From Heliocidaris tuberculata (Eukaryota > Echinodermata > Echinoidea > Camarodonta > Echinometridae): a DNA stretch of 64,000 bases. The stretch's first letter is position 1. Each line of letters opens with the position of its first letter. The notes under the pieces are model-generated. The model did no database searches. It saw only the letters and a list, made by a program, of their open reading frames with translations, and was not told the DNA's origin. The DNA is taken from assembly GCA_025618425.1 (NCBI GenBank), contig CM046832.1, forward strand, positions 50,977,658-51,041,657, read 5' to 3'. Both the position numbers and the translations under genes were made by a program. Shown here piece by piece: positions 21,871 through 35,335 of this stretch.

Positions 21871-23299
21871 ATTACTCATTACCGACTATCATTTACATCT
21901 CACATCGCTGCAACGATCTAAGATAACTTTTAAATCCTTTCCTATATATTCATTTGTTAACCCTGGATAAACAATTTGCTTATATACTAAGCAATGTGGT
22001 ACTATTTCCTCGGACACAAGAATCTGTTTTGCTAAATAAAAAAGTTATTTGTCTTTTACAGTTTTCCAAATGATCGCCATGATCTTATCAATTATTCAAA
22101 TTAGGAGCATCCATCTGTCATAATTATTATTCAGGTGCAGAAAAAATATGAGACATGGCATGCATATTGCTTTATAGTTGGAATTCTGGTTACTACTTCT
22201 GCAACTGCAAAATTCTACTTGTACGTTAATTTTGGGTAGTGAATTATCCTTCTTATAACTCTTCTCTCATCCTAACCTTGTACTGTCCATTACAGAATGT
22301 ATAATATATATATATATATATACTGAATCAACGATACGTTTCATTTGTTATAAGACGTATTAAACCCGAATATTCTCTATCATAAATGTCATAGGCATAC
22401 AAGCAAGTTAGTTGACATCTCTCGCCCGAATATCAACTTTCCCGTTACTATATTTTGCGAGCGAGCAAAGCCAGTAAGAAAATTTTTGACATATTAGTGC
22501 GTTGTGTATATATTTACAGCTTTTTAATGTAATTAAATTATACTAGGTATAAGATGTAAATATTACAATACACTACCTCCCTTCCCGACTATGATGCGAC
22601 GGAATATTGGAAGTACGTGTATAGCTTAAAAATTCTTGTGGTGCTGCAGCCCCCAGCCCCTTCCCGCCTCGTATACGCCCATATTTTCAATAATCAGTAT
22701 TTTTACTATTTTTCAAACATATATCTTTCATATTAAATTATTATAAAACTTAGATTTTAAAAAAATTACTTTTCACCTATGTTGAAAATAAACATTAGGC
22801 ACGCTTAATAACATATTGTATGAGTACGACTGCGATATGATTACCATTACATTACACGATTATTTCCTTCCAGTAGAGATTTACCGAACGATAGTTATAT
22901 GCCTTTTGAATTTATTTAGCCTTCTTAACTTTCATAAATTTGGTTGCGATGGAGAGAGGATATATTGTTTACTAACCCTTAATCTAATGTGTCACAACAG
23001 ACCATACCCAGAGCTTCTTGATGTCTCGTCCCTATTGTGTCTCGCGCACCTAAGCCTGGCCTTGAAGAAAAAAAAATCGACTCACAACGAGCCAAGGATC
23101 GAAATGAAGATGAATATGTTGAGTTGAAAGCAATAATTTGTTGATTTGTAGCTCTTCGATTTCTGCCTCTCCCCTCGGGAGTGTTATGACTTCTACCGCG
23201 ACTCTTCCTGTCAGGTGTATGCGATCTGATTTGTATTTTCACCCTCCCCACCCCTCACTCTATCCCCTTCTCTCTCTCTCTCCTTCTCTCCATACCGCG
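21871..23299. other. AT-rich engrailed upstream flank
   Basis: A short (TA)n at 22302-22321. No gene. Some distal regulatory function is possible, but no motif cluster was recognised. Confidence 0.5.
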
Positions 23300-23905
23300 G
23301 AAATCGAGGTGACGTCACTCCTACCCAGGTCTCCCATTGGCCGATGGCTGATAGACTCCTACGGTGTATTGTCTGAAGCAGATGGAGAAATTGAGTGGCG
23401 ATCTCTTTTAACGAGTAAGGTGATTTGTCCATTTACGGGCGGCGCTACAATCCACACAAACTTTCGCATTTTTGTTTTTCGCCCCCACTCTCCCTCACTC
23501 CTGGAGCACACTATTTGGGGCCCGATATTGAAAACAAATAGACCTGTCGAGAAAGTTGAAACTCACGTTTTAGTTTCGTTTGCTTCTATTCTAACATCTC
23601 TCTCTATGACAATTGCTCACAATGTATGTGTTGTGCCTCAAAAGTTCTTGACGCAATAATACTCTTTATATCCTCGAGTGACATCGGCGGAGAAAGCAAA
23701 CTTCTTCGATAAGATATTTGGAATATCCTAAATAAACATATTTTAGTAATTTTGCCTCAATACCTGCCTTGTGAAGTACACACATAGGCATCTAGGAAGA
23801 TCACTAGCAGGCTATTTCTTGCATCTTGAAAAGAGGGATTTCTTCGCCATAGGTTTTCCTGTCTGCACGGAGACCAGCGGGAGCTGCAGGCGGGTGGTCG
23901 CAAAC
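23300..23905 (+). promoter_or_regulatory. en: Putative engrailed promoter and 5' UTR
   Basis: Upstream of the engrailed ATG there is a perfect CRE palindrome TGACGTCA at 23310-23317. An inverted CCAAT box (ATTGG) lies at 23336-23340, and a weak TATA-like TTTATATCC at 23665-23673, about 240 bp before the ATG. The sequence from about 23830 to 23905 is GC-rich and probably 5' UTR. No transcription start can be read from sequence alone, so the extent is approximate. Confidence 0.4.
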
Positions 23906-24263
23906 ATGTCAGCCTTATCTCTGGGCGGCCGCGAGCCGCGATCACCGACGCCACACCACCATCCTCTCCACGTCCCTCGCTCCCACTCCGACAATGACCT
24001 CGCCGTCAAAACACGATTCACGGACTTCTTCATCGAAACCATCCTCGGGCCCGAATTCGGCGGATCGAGAAAGCCAAGTAAAGTGCACCATCGTAAGGAG
24101 GATGAGCCCGAGGTCGCGAGGCAGGACAGAACAAGTGTCGCCAAGCGATGCGATGAGGCCCGCCCGTTGGGCGCGGGGGAGAAACCCTCACAGAAACCTC
24201 CGTCGTCGCAAGCATGGCCTGCGTGGGTTTACTGTACGCGATACTCGGACAGACCTTCATCAG
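23906..24263 (+). CDS. en: Engrailed homeodomain transcription factor, first coding exon (partial gene)
   Basis: This exon encodes the N-terminal 119 codons plus the first base of codon 120 of an Engrailed-family transcription factor, a nuclear repressor. Residues about 37-52 (RFTDFFIETILGPEFG) match the EH1-type motif that recruits Groucho/TLE. Residues 104-120 (WPAWVYCTRYSDRPSSG) are the near-invariant engrailed EH2 motif that contacts Exd/Pbx. The stretch between is charged and Pro/Ser-rich. I chose the ATG at 23906 because it is the first ATG in the frame, has A at -3, and the upstream frame (open from about 23771) has no ATG. The exon ends CAG|GTGAGG after the first base of the Gly codon, a phase-1 donor where engrailed genes are normally split. 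EH3, the homeodomain (EH4) and EH5 must be in later exons, and none was found in this window. The base composition is clearly GC-richer than its surroundings. Family assignment is secure; the lack of exon 2 here is a negative result by eye. Confidence 0.93.
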
Positions 24264-27200
24264 GTGAGGAAGCATCTCAAAACATTTACTTAATCTCGTG
24301 ATTTTGTTGACATTACTGTCACCCATTTGTTACACTCCTGAAGCACTTTTCAGAAACTGATCAAGGCAGACGCTTTAATCGCACATGCGACAGCTTACAT
24401 TACTTTATAACCGACACATTTTCAAGGTAATCCTTTCTCTCTAAAAATGATTCCCCACCATTATGCCAGTTTTCTATTTATTTCATAAAATGAATCTCAC
24501 TTTAAACTTTTCCCTCAGTTACTTCTGTCTTTACGCTGGTATGATTCAAGTGCTTTGGTCTATTTTAAAGGACAGTTTGGACAGTTATCAAATAGGCCCA
24601 TCAATCTCGTCAACGTGATAACATATTTTGTTTATGATTCAGAAATACATCTTCAGTGTTTTCAATGAAAAAGAGCTGTAATTTCTACAATAATTTTGCA
24701 GCCACAAATGGAACTTAAAAATAACAGCATTTACAAATGTTGTACTGGATATAACAAAACACAAATGTAATCAAATATGATGCATTAAAAAGGAACTTGT
24801 TAAAGGTATCTAGCGCTCAATTAAACTAATGCGGAATGACAGTAATAGTAAACATGAAGTTCTAAAAAAAATCATATAACCTTAAGAACAAAACTATTAA
24901 GATAGCCATACTTAATGACAACATCACATGAATTTCAGAATGCGTGTACACAATGGGTGGCAAATCCTGGAATTAATAAGCGTAATACACATTCAACGAC
25001 TTGTTGCTAAACCTCAAATATCATTTGTTGTTTGTATACATTTAAAAACATTTAGGGTGGGGGTTATGATATCTAGTTGAAATCTATTTACGTCAGAACT
25101 TCTAGCTTAACTATCCATCAAATTCCCTCTTAATACCTGGTGGCATTCGTGTAAACAAATTAGACGAACAAAACTTAATCTTCTGTCTGTGGAAACAAGA
25201 GAGAGAGAATATGATATCAAAGAAGATGAGAAACACATGTTACCATGGATACGGTTAAGACGGATTCTTCCTGTAATTTGTCTCTTCGTCTTCACTTTTT
25301 GGATAGTTGTCACATCTCAGCGCGTGATTTTCGCAACAACCAACGACCTAATTTAATAATCCTCTCTCACCGCATCCTTTCCTTTCAATGTGGTTGAAAT
25401 TTTCGAATTTTCCTTCCCAATTTCTGGTTGAATCTTCCGAAGGTTCTCCTCCCTCTCGTCGTCACCTGAAGTGATATTAAAAATATAATAATAGATCAAT
25501 ATGAACTATTGACCCCATACATATAGATATAATGTAGACGGTATACCTGGTATACACACTGATTATCATTTTAGTGTTAGTGAATCTGTTTCTATTAATT
25601 ACATTGATGTTTCGGTGTTGATGATCAATTAAACTACGCTTATACGCTTTGGAAACGAATATCGTTCGTATAATATATTTATCCTAAAATGTTGTTATTA
25701 TGAAGCAAAAAAAAAAAAAAAAAAAAAGAAAAAAAAAAGGAGAAAATCTTTGCATACACATGTATATTTTTCTTCATTTTATAGAAAGCTCGAAAATGTA
25801 CGTGCATTGCGTCACATCAGATTTGTAACCTTCTGACCTCACAACTGAGATTTAACCTAGATTTTTACATCACGATTCGTTACCTTCAAACAGTCACCTT
25901 TTGAGGTAGAAAATATGAAATAATATGCAAATAGACCAGCGTACTAATTCTCATTCTTTCTAATTTACATATAACATTGTCAAGTATAATACACATTATT
26001 ATTGAACAAAAATGTATTTTAATGTATGCCGCAGGCTCGCAGCATATATCAACTAAAAGATTATGCAGCACATCATATGCAGTATAATTAGTATATTTTG
26101 CTATATTATTTTATAATTTTTAATGATTAGTGTTAAGTTCTTTTTTATTTGTTATTGATCTATTGCATGTTCATAAGCTTTTTTCATAGTTGTTGTATTT
26201 TACTGTAAATATGACAATTTAATGTGCTAGAAATAATACTCCGATCAGAGTTAGTTGAGTTTCAAATTTAAGACTTTGGACTTTGGTCATGCATTTTTAA
26301 AAATAATAAAACCGAAACCGATTTCATTTATTGATTTTGAAATATCGATAATTCTAAATTCGATACTATATAAACTTATTTGTTATTTCATTATTTCTTA
26401 TGCGACCTGTGTTGTTTTGTCACGTCAATGTATGTATACATCTTTGACATAATGTAACGCAAAGCGCGCCAATAAACCAAGTGACGAAGACTTTTTAAAT
26501 AATATTGTAAGAGTTTTTCCCCCATATAATATGGTTTTATTTTAATTACAAAACAACATGGTAAAATCAAGGGGAAATTTAGAAGACATTTGATTGGAAA
26601 GTAAATATGTTGTATTCAAAGAGAAGCAAAACAACGTGAATTTGACAGGTGATCTATTTTTTTTATTTTATTTTTTTACCCCAGTCTATTGTGGCCAACC
26701 AAAATGGCTTGATTGATTTATTCAGAGTTATGGTTTTTTTTTCCTCCTGATGTTTAATGACGTGAAAACCCGATTAAGGGTCATAAAAATGTGTCATTAT
26801 AATTATAATGTATGAGTGGCAAGAGCAAGATTCTATTATTTCTTGTGTATGATTTATTTTTCTGTGTAACGCTTGATGAGCCTGGGCGTGCGCGTGACTA
26901 TATAGTGCTATTCATGATTATATACCCACTCAGAATAAGTGGGTTTATATTTAAATATTTTATTACCGAACTTTGTTTTCAACGCTTTCCTCTATATTTA
27001 CTTACGAACCAAATAATAATGTATTTCATGATTGAATGATTTTAGGAACATTGCATGATAAACATTTCCCCGTTGTTTTCTCTCCGTCCTTCATAAGGGT
27101 TATGGAAAGTCGATTAATGAGTTTCTTCCCATTCCCAATCAATTAACGAATAAACTACTGCTAATTGAATACATGGACATCAAAATGTATGAAGAGAGTG

Positions 27201-27960
27201 AAAAATTCACATACTGTTTTTATCCTCTATAGCACATTTGCAATATAAAATCGTATCGAACACCACAGATATACTGGGTTTTTTTTGTTGAAAATTTGAA
27301 TATTTTATAAAAATATATAAGACTAAATTGTTTATAAAAATTGTCATTACCTAAAACAAGCGAAAAAAATTGACAAGAACTTTTCTCTCAGAATGTTACT
27401 TCTGCTATATATTTCGTATTGTCATTCTGAACGAATCGTCTAACTTCTATTTAGTGCCCGGCAAGAATCTTTCTCTCTCCTTTCACATTCTACCCGATTT
27501 ATTTATTTTTCATTTTGTCAAATATAATCTTTTTGAAAATCTAAATTATTGAATTTCGCTTTATAACGTTTGAAAAAAAACAACAACAAAAGCTTCAATT
27601 GTGTCATTATCAGAATGATGTTGAAATCAGTACGCTTCTCGCCGAAACCGTTTGATACGTTAAAGAAATTATCATTTTATTTTAAGCTCTCCGATTGGCG
27701 GATGATGTATTCCACAACAGGGTCCTATACATATACCATTTAAAATGGTATGGGATCATTTTTGCGTGTGCACGTATACATAGCTCTCAGCTATTATACA
27801 AACAATTGGGTATTGTGTTCAATTATTATGATTGGTCGGCACGTGATATGTACCCATCTCGCTCACCTCCCCCTCGTCATTGTATTATCGTCACCCTCGC
27901 ACCTGTTCTAATCTACTCTCTCCTTCTTCATTCCAACACCCGAATGTGGACACTAAAAAC
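24264..27960. other. AT-rich intronic DNA
   Basis: An A run of about 22 at 25707-25728. No repeat family, RNA or exon recognised. Confidence 0.5.
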
Positions 27961-28015
27961 GTGTGAGAGGGAGAGAAAGAGAAAGAGAGAGAGAGAGAGA
28001 GAGAAGAAAGAAAGA
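27961..28015 (+). repeat. (GA)n purine tract
   Basis: GAGAGAGAG with AAAGA interruptions. Just downstream, a 14-bp palindrome GTTGATATATCAAC (28065-28078) is bracketed by ATCCCAC and GTGGGAT. Confidence 0.8.
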
Positions 28016-28329
28016 AAATCCGAAAAAATGAGATTGTATTTGTTCTAGATCCCACAACAGGTACGTTGATATATCAACCGTGGGATATAACGCTTGACGC
28101 GGGATCTTGTGGCAGCTCATTCGCGCCAAGGTTTGCCGTTGTCACTCATTCTAAAGCGGGTTTCCTCGCTTCGCAGAATGTTGTTAACTTATTTCATTCC
28201 CCCTCCCTCTCCCCATTTCTAATTCTTTCATTCTCTCTTCCTATCTCTCTATCCACCCCTTCTCTCTCACTTTCATCATTTCGCTCTAGTTCTTATTCAC
28301 TTTTTCTTGTCCCATTCTTTCACGCTGAT

Positions 28330-28670
28330 GGTGACTGGGTTTGAGTCGATTTCCATTCATGGCTTGTCGAAATTAAAGACTCATTAACTCATTTTTTCCT
28401 TGCTCTCTATCTCTGTATTTCTCATCCCATTTATATTTAGGTTACCCTACCCCCTCTCCCCCACCCCCTCTCTCTACCTTTCTTTTTCCATCCTATAAAT
28501 TGCGTGGGACTAGAGGCGTGTAGCCGATTGTGTCGAATATGATGGTGTCGACGTTGAAGACTCATTACCGTATTCATTATATCTATATTTTAATATGCTG
28601 TCTTTCTCGGATCCCTTTCTTTCTCATACTTATTTCTATTTCTCTAAACTCTTCTCCTTCTCTTTGAATG

Positions 28671-28701
<31 letters not shown>

Positions 28702-28867
28702 CTCTCGATCAATCTCTTCATCTCCTTCTTACATTGCAAAGGACTGGGGGAAACTAGTGGGATTCTGTTGTATCTGATGCTGTGCTGTCGAGATTGAAGT
28801 CTCATTACTGTATTCACTTTGTCTGTCTTTGAACATTACTTCGTCTTTATCTCTCATCCTGTTTCTA

Positions 28868-28910
<43 letters not shown>

Positions 28911-29010
28911 CTCTCCGTCTTATATTGCGAAGGACTGGGGGAAACTTGAAGCAGTTCTGTCGTTTGTTGATGTCGCGTTGTCGAGAGTGAAGACTCATTT
29001 CATGTCAGGC
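28330..29010 (+). repeat. Tandem array of about 180-240 bp pyrimidine-rich units
   Basis: The motif GTCGANNTTGAAGACTCATT recurs at 28366, 28547, 28787 and 28980. It is followed each time by TATTCA..T and a CT-rich stretch ending in TTGCAAAGGACTGGGGGAAA or a relative. Length variation comes from (TA)n at 28672-28697 and (CT)n at 28870-28907. It lies within the engrailed intron. Confidence 0.7.
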
Positions 29011-32000
29011 AGGGAGAAGACCTTATTAGCAGCGACAACCTCGCGGTGTAAATGACTATTGATGCATCTGCTGCAGGCGATGTGAAGGCCAAAGCCATGG
29101 CTAATCCCATCAATATCCCTTCTCATCTCTCCCCCTCTCTCTCAAATTAAGTCTACCCCGGAAAATGTTAAAGCCCGGATAGAGTTAGGTGTGTAAATCT
29201 GTATCCATCACGTGAAAGATTTCATCGGGTGAAAGGGAGCGAAACTGGCTAAATCCCTTATCCACCAATTCGACAAAATGGAACATTTTAAGGGCACAGA
29301 AGGATTTAAAGAAAAGGAAAAACAAAAACAAAAGAAAGATAGAGAGAGAGAGAGGGTTGGGGAGACGGAATTAAGGTGACTTCGAGAGAAAAACCATGCA
29401 GTCTTATCTTTCTTTATCTGTTCATGATGAAACTGTCAAAGATATTTTCAACATTTTTTAGTCTCTCTGATGATCAAAGTGTAGAACCGGTAGTCATTTC
29501 AATGGGAACAGTGAGCTTGCGTTTATAGCTTATAGCGGAGATTAAATTTGATCTTTTTTTTTAAATGTGGCTTCTAAATTTAGGCTCACACTTATTGTGT
29601 GCTCTTTTCACTGTTGAGAGTGTGAATTGGCAGTTATGTCTGATGAGGTACAGTGCCCTATACCTCCCGGCAGGGGATAGGCCATTACCCGATAGCGGAG
29701 CGTGCGAGGGCTACTGGAAATCGATGGGTGTGATACATGTAACATAGTTCAAAACAAAAGTTTGCCTCAAATTTGTCAAGTTCACAAAACAACGCAATGA
29801 GTGCGATCCCGCGGTGAACACTTCAAACTTTGCCTTTTACATTATTCAAAAAAAAACAAAAACGTGTTGTATTGAAGCGTTAAATTTGGCTAATTCAATA
29901 ATTGAAAACATTATTAAAGGATTATCTCGTGTTCTTTGGACACAGTTACTTTTACTTGATTCCTGCTGATTATGAATGATCTTTTATGAAGTCTTATGTC
30001 AGTCGCCAGGCGAGAAAATGACAATTTTGTGTTTACAGCATGGTTACATATCGCAACAGACGACAAACTTTCCTGATTAGTCAATAATTGACCCTCTCGG
30101 AAACTTTGCGAAAAGAGCCATAACAGTTGAAAACTGGTGTAATATTTTATGGAGTAGATCTCTAAGATTTCTAAAGAAAAGCGAGCCATGTGTGGTATAG
30201 AGAATTAATTGAGAAATTATTAGATTATATTCACCCACTATAGAACAAAATACCAGATTCCAAAGAGAATGATAAGATACCAGAGATTGGGTCTAACAAA
30301 AGAATCACATGAAAAACAAAGAAAACAGATGAAAAATGAGATTTTGAATCTTCATCTCTTGCTGGGAGGGAATATGTTTGGAAAGTTATCAAGATTACGA
30401 TTTCATTCACGAAGATTAAATGACAAGAGAAAATGTTTTGTTCTGATGAATTGATACCGTCATGACCTTATGTTTCTTAAAATAAAATCATGAATGGAAC
30501 GCTGCAGATGGCCTCCTCAAACGTAAGGGAAGAAAAAGAACGAATCGTAAAACATTATTTGATGCGATATGGTGTATTGTTCTTGTGGTTAGTTGTTTCA
30601 CTAAATCCAAACTTTGAAATGAAGGATGACACTGGTGCTGTTACATAAATCAATAAAATATTGTTCGAAACTTCAGATGGTATTTTATTGCCTAAAGTTT
30701 GCGAAATTACCCAAAACATGAATACGTGTAACAAATATAATGAATCTGTTTGAACGCAGCTGTCAAAGCATTATAACCAATGCTGATTCTGATGTTTTTT
30801 GTTAACTAGGTATATACTTGTTACAATTAAAAAATAAATTGAAGACTGAATTATAATAAAAGCATTATGGTATTGTATGTCACATTTTGTCATATTATTA
30901 TTATTTATTATTTGTCATATAATTTACCCTTTTTAAGTTGACTATATGCTGATATTCAAGTAACATTTTAGATACCTGACTTATTCAGTCTGAAAAAGAA
31001 TAAATAACTTGGGATTCGGATCTCTCAGTTTGGAAACCCACTCCCCTAAAATCAATAAATAAAGACGTAAATCAATTTACGTGTCGGTAATAATTCCATA
31101 TTACTTAAACCATCCGTGAATGAGTAGACTGCGGTGACACGTTCTCTATTGTTTAATCAGTGGCAATTACCGGAATAAAATTTATGTTGGAAACGCTAGT
31201 CTACTTATATTAAAAAAAAGAGAAAGTCTACTGCCACGATGACCCAGTTCTGTATCGTATGGACAGATCATAACCTTCTTTTATTAAGGGATTTTTTGAA
31301 CTGATGATTTCTAATATTTTTCTTTCAATTAAGTCTAAAGTTTATAGAATAAACTATGGCAGTTATTGTCGTATCCATGTAGACATTATTTTGTCCAAGA
31401 CTGAATTGCGAATTATGGTGCTTAAAAAGTAATTCTTTCCTTGGGAAAGACGTTTGTGCATTTCAATATATTCTTTAATAGTGTATTCGTCAATAATAAT
31501 TTTAAAAACCCGATATTTAACAAAGTTACAAATATAAAGGGGAAAGTACCTTATAGAAAGGAAAGAAAAATAAATATGTAACGATAAAAACCTTCAACAA
31601 AGAGCAGGAACAAGATGGAGAAAGAGAGAGTGTGAGAGAGAGAGGGGGGGGGGGGCTATTATAAGAGTATTTGGCAATAACAGTCAAAATTAACTGGTTG
31701 CCACTATATACAACAACAACAGTATACTCGTGCTAAAGTACAATAACAAAAACAACAAGAACAAAATAACAGCTGCACAATTTAAGCTCTTTTGAATATT
31801 GATTATCATTACCGGAAATTTGGAAAAAGAACCAAGGTAGTAAAAAAACCTCTAACATTATAATGACAATGTTAAAAAGTTGAATTCTGTTTCAAATGAT
31901 ATTTGTTTTTTGTTTTTTTTTTACTTTTATTTTTCCGTTAATAGGCCATCTTATCTTCGAATAACAACGCGTTGAATCGTAATTCTGCGTCTCTGGGAGG

Positions 32001-33870
32001 ATGCAAGCTTCGGAAAGGAAATAATTAGTTGCAATTTTGTCGTGACATATTTTCCCCTTTTTATCCTTGTAAATCTAGGTTCCTTGGTGAATACGTACAG
32101 GACGCCCGACTGGCGAGGGTTTATTGCGAGCTGCGTTCCGTCCTCAACCGAACCCCCCTCTCTCTGAGCTCAAAACTCGCCGAAATTCCCCCGGTTCTTC
32201 CCGTTGTCTAAACCCCTGATCCCGCGGAGCCCGGCACCTGTTTATTTTACTAAATTAGAATATTAACTCCTTGGCGGGGTACACGCCACTAGGGCCCACA
32301 CAAGAGAGGGTTTTTTGAATGAAAAGGAAGACCCATTTTCTTAAATATGAAATCATTTTGAAATCGGCGAATCTATCCTAAGACCCCCGGATTTCATTCA
32401 TTGACAAAAATCAAAGCCATCTGAGAATTGTGAGAATAGATCCTTCTATATAACGTCACGTTGTGCATTTTAATCTCCCTTCTTTCTCCTCTCTTTAAAC
32501 AATCCTATTCCTAAATGCTTTCCTTTTTCTTGATTACAGTTAAATTCATTAAAAAAAAAACTTAGCATCCCGCGGTATTAAAATGTCAACATTCTCAAAG
32601 TCATGCTAAATTATTAAAGTGGACTTAATAATGTGTATTTTTAGTAATGCGGGGGGGGGGGGGATGAATAATGAATAATTGAATGAATAATTCATCCGGA
32701 TTTTTTTCTATCAGTCGGTGTCATTTAAATGGGGCTACATACGACTAGAAAAAAAATATTTTGTGAATGATATGAAGTAAATATTTCGGTTTTCGCTTTT
32801 GCGTTTTTCAGATTTTGTTGTTGATTTCCATTTAACTCAGTGGATTTGATTAGGCTAGGTTTGACATTCTAGTCAAATATTTTGTTGAACGTTGTTTTAT
32901 TGATGCAAAGAGAAACATCTTTGCGTTGTTATATCGTTTGGCTTATTTGTGTTCCTAGAAGTCATAATAATTATCAATCTAATCATGACTTGTTAGTTTT
33001 GATTCGCTCGGTTGGCTGATCTCTGCATCTATATTTACGTCCATGATCTGTGGCTTCGTTCCCCCTCGTAGAACCAAGTCAATGTTTTCGTATTCTTGTC
33101 CTCCGCTCCTTCTCAATCAACCTCTATTCTCGCTGATGCCACCCGCCAATGTCCTGCCCACGAATTCCCGCAGTCATTATGGTCTTTTTCATCGCATATA
33201 TCGGGCTGAGAGACAAAATCTGAGTGGATTTAAGAGTCTTACAAGTTTGAAATGTGACCCCACAGCGCGCGCTTTTCTTTTTCTTCCTCCAATACAGTCC
33301 CTTTCTTTTCGTCGTTTTTTATTTCTTTCTTCAGACAGCATCAGATGTCAGTTATCGCAGAGAAATCTAACAATTTTTTTTTTCTTTTTGGCATGTGACT
33401 ATGTTAGGATAACTTTCTTTTGAAGCCATGGGATAAGGCTGGCCCGTTTACAGGTGTTTTCTTTGGGCGAAAATATGTCAGTGTTGATATGATATCTGGT
33501 TCAGATTTTGATCCTACTCAGGGTAGTGTGACAGGGACACAACCGGACGACACGAGACCCCTCACGTCTCTCTCCCTCCAAGAGGCACTTTACCCCCTTT
33601 TAGGATCAAGGAATTCATTCGGTGTACTTATAGGGAAATAAATGAAATCATTTGATGGTTATAACAATGATTCCTTTTTCCATACCGCATGTCGAATCAT
33701 GGCTCTATCTGCTTCTAAGTTAATGTTATTTGACATTTTTGCAATTTCTTTAGCAACGATTATTATGATATCACAGACGGGTGAAAAAATCGTTCATAAT
33801 AATGAGAAAACTATGATGATAATAATAGGATAATAATAATGATATTAATTACGATAACTATAGCTGCATT
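29011..33870. other. Intronic DNA
   Basis: A GC-richer bit at 32080-32260, a (GA)n/G run at 31616-31656 and a G run at 32650-32663. No exon recognised. The frame at 33043-33423 is pyrimidine-rich and unconvincing. Confidence 0.45.
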
Positions 33871-33871
33871 A

Positions 33872-33906
<35 letters not shown>
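33871..33906. repeat. (TA)n microsatellite
   Basis: Interrupted (TA)n with one C. Confidence 0.9.
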
Positions 33907-34239
33907 ATGCCCGCCCATAATCATTCCAAGGGGTGTACGTTCAAGGCCCCTAGAATATCAAAGGTCCAATTAAAGACTCAATCAAGTGCATGTATTTGTG
34001 CACTTTTCCCCAAAAAGGTAGAACAAAACACGATAGGCCTATCTCTACTTTAAACAACTTTGTTTTTGCGGCCTATTATTCAAAGGTAGGGGATGGTTTA
34101 AACTTTTTATAATGCTATAAAGTTCCATTTCTGAATGGCTTTTCAGAATGGCTTTTCAGAATGTACAAGAATGGTACGATTCGGTGAAACATATGGTTTT
34201 TCTCAGCAGATTGCTTAAGTTTTTTTTCATTACATTGTG

Positions 34240-34640
34240 TATTTCATTCTCTCTATTGATTTATCACGTGATGACAATGCCAATCGAACAGAGCTAGCTG
34301 TATCAAGCCACTAGCCTGGGGCGTGCGTCATAATACATCATCCTTTATCCCCACATCCAAGGGAAGATCTTTATGAAAGGGATACCTTCATTTTTCTCCC
34401 ATTTATGGACTAATTATCGACGCATTAAATGAAACAATTAGTCACAAAGACCGCCCTTCGCCTCATACGTGAGCAATTTATTCGTTGTGGGGCATTTGGG
34501 TGAAATCCGATGACTGTTTAACGAACTTTCCTCCCCATGTCGCCCCCAGGACACCATTAGTACTGAATCTCAAATGCGTCTCTCTTTCTGATTCCCTCGC
34601 TCCTTCTCCCCCTTACACTTGAGGTAGGACGATTGTGTCT
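34240..34640 (+). promoter_or_regulatory. Unique patch with paired homeodomain-type sites
   Basis: GACTAATT at 34408-34415 and its inverted copy AATTAGTC at 34436-34443 flank CATTAAAT, with ATTTATGG just upstream. The TAATT/CAATTA cores are the type bound by engrailed-class and other homeodomains. Repeat-free and moderately GC-rich. Function is inferred only. Confidence 0.3.
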
Positions 34641-35244
34641 TACAATAGTGTTCTATAGCTATTGCCACTAGCGATATTTCAATTGTCATCGTTTTATGAC
34701 AGTAAGAGCTAATGATTTTTGTCGTCTACATGTACGTGAAATCAGGCACCACTTGCTGTAGGGGCAATTCAGGCGGACGCACCATTCGAAAGGCATTAAT
34801 ATCAATTTTGCAATATTGCTCTTCGTTCTTTATGTTTGTGGGAATCAACAGCGGTTGGGAATCAACACCGGTCTAGAATATCACAAGGAGTTTTAAAGAC
34901 ATCAGCATTGTATTCTGGTATTTTCGTGATTTAAAGCCTGATATATATATAGCGTTCGCTTTTGTTTATTAAAAAGTATTACTATACTTGAATTTAGTTT
35001 AATCATCTGTAGCTATTTCAAGAACCTCAAATAAATAAGACGGCAGTAAGAAGTCTCATCTTATAGCGTTATCCTTTGTTCGCTTGCAACATTTGCTGAG
35101 TTTTTAATGGAAGTTACTTGTGATGATTCAAATCAGAGGGAGAGAAAAAGAATCGCAGTAAAATAAAAGCCTCTTTCATGTCAATAAAATAAAACCTTTT
35201 CTGGCAGGTGAAAAAAATTTTCTTTGAAAAAATATTGATTCTAT

Positions 35245-35335
35245 AAAGATGCCTAACAGGGGATTTGAACCGAGTTGGATGACTTCTATTAGTTCCAGAC
35301 AAGAGTTACCCGCACAAACGCTGGCTTGGATTCAA
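35245..35335 (-). repeat. tRNA-like B-box sequence (doubtful)
   Basis: On the minus strand CTCGGTTCAAATCCCC (around 35260-35275) matches a B box, but the T-arm stem and an A box are not convincing. A second GATTTGAATCC lies at about 35329-35339. Listed because tRNA-derived SINEs do occur in this window. Confidence 0.2.

Noticed and set aside
23138..23659. 173-residue open frame just upstream of engrailed
   Set aside because: No recognisable family. It overlaps the CRE/CCAAT promoter candidates, and a compositional origin (C/T-rich) is likely.
23771..23905. N-terminal extension of engrailed to 23771
   Set aside because: The codon at 23771 is GTG, and the extension has no ATG. The first ATG at 23906 has a good context.
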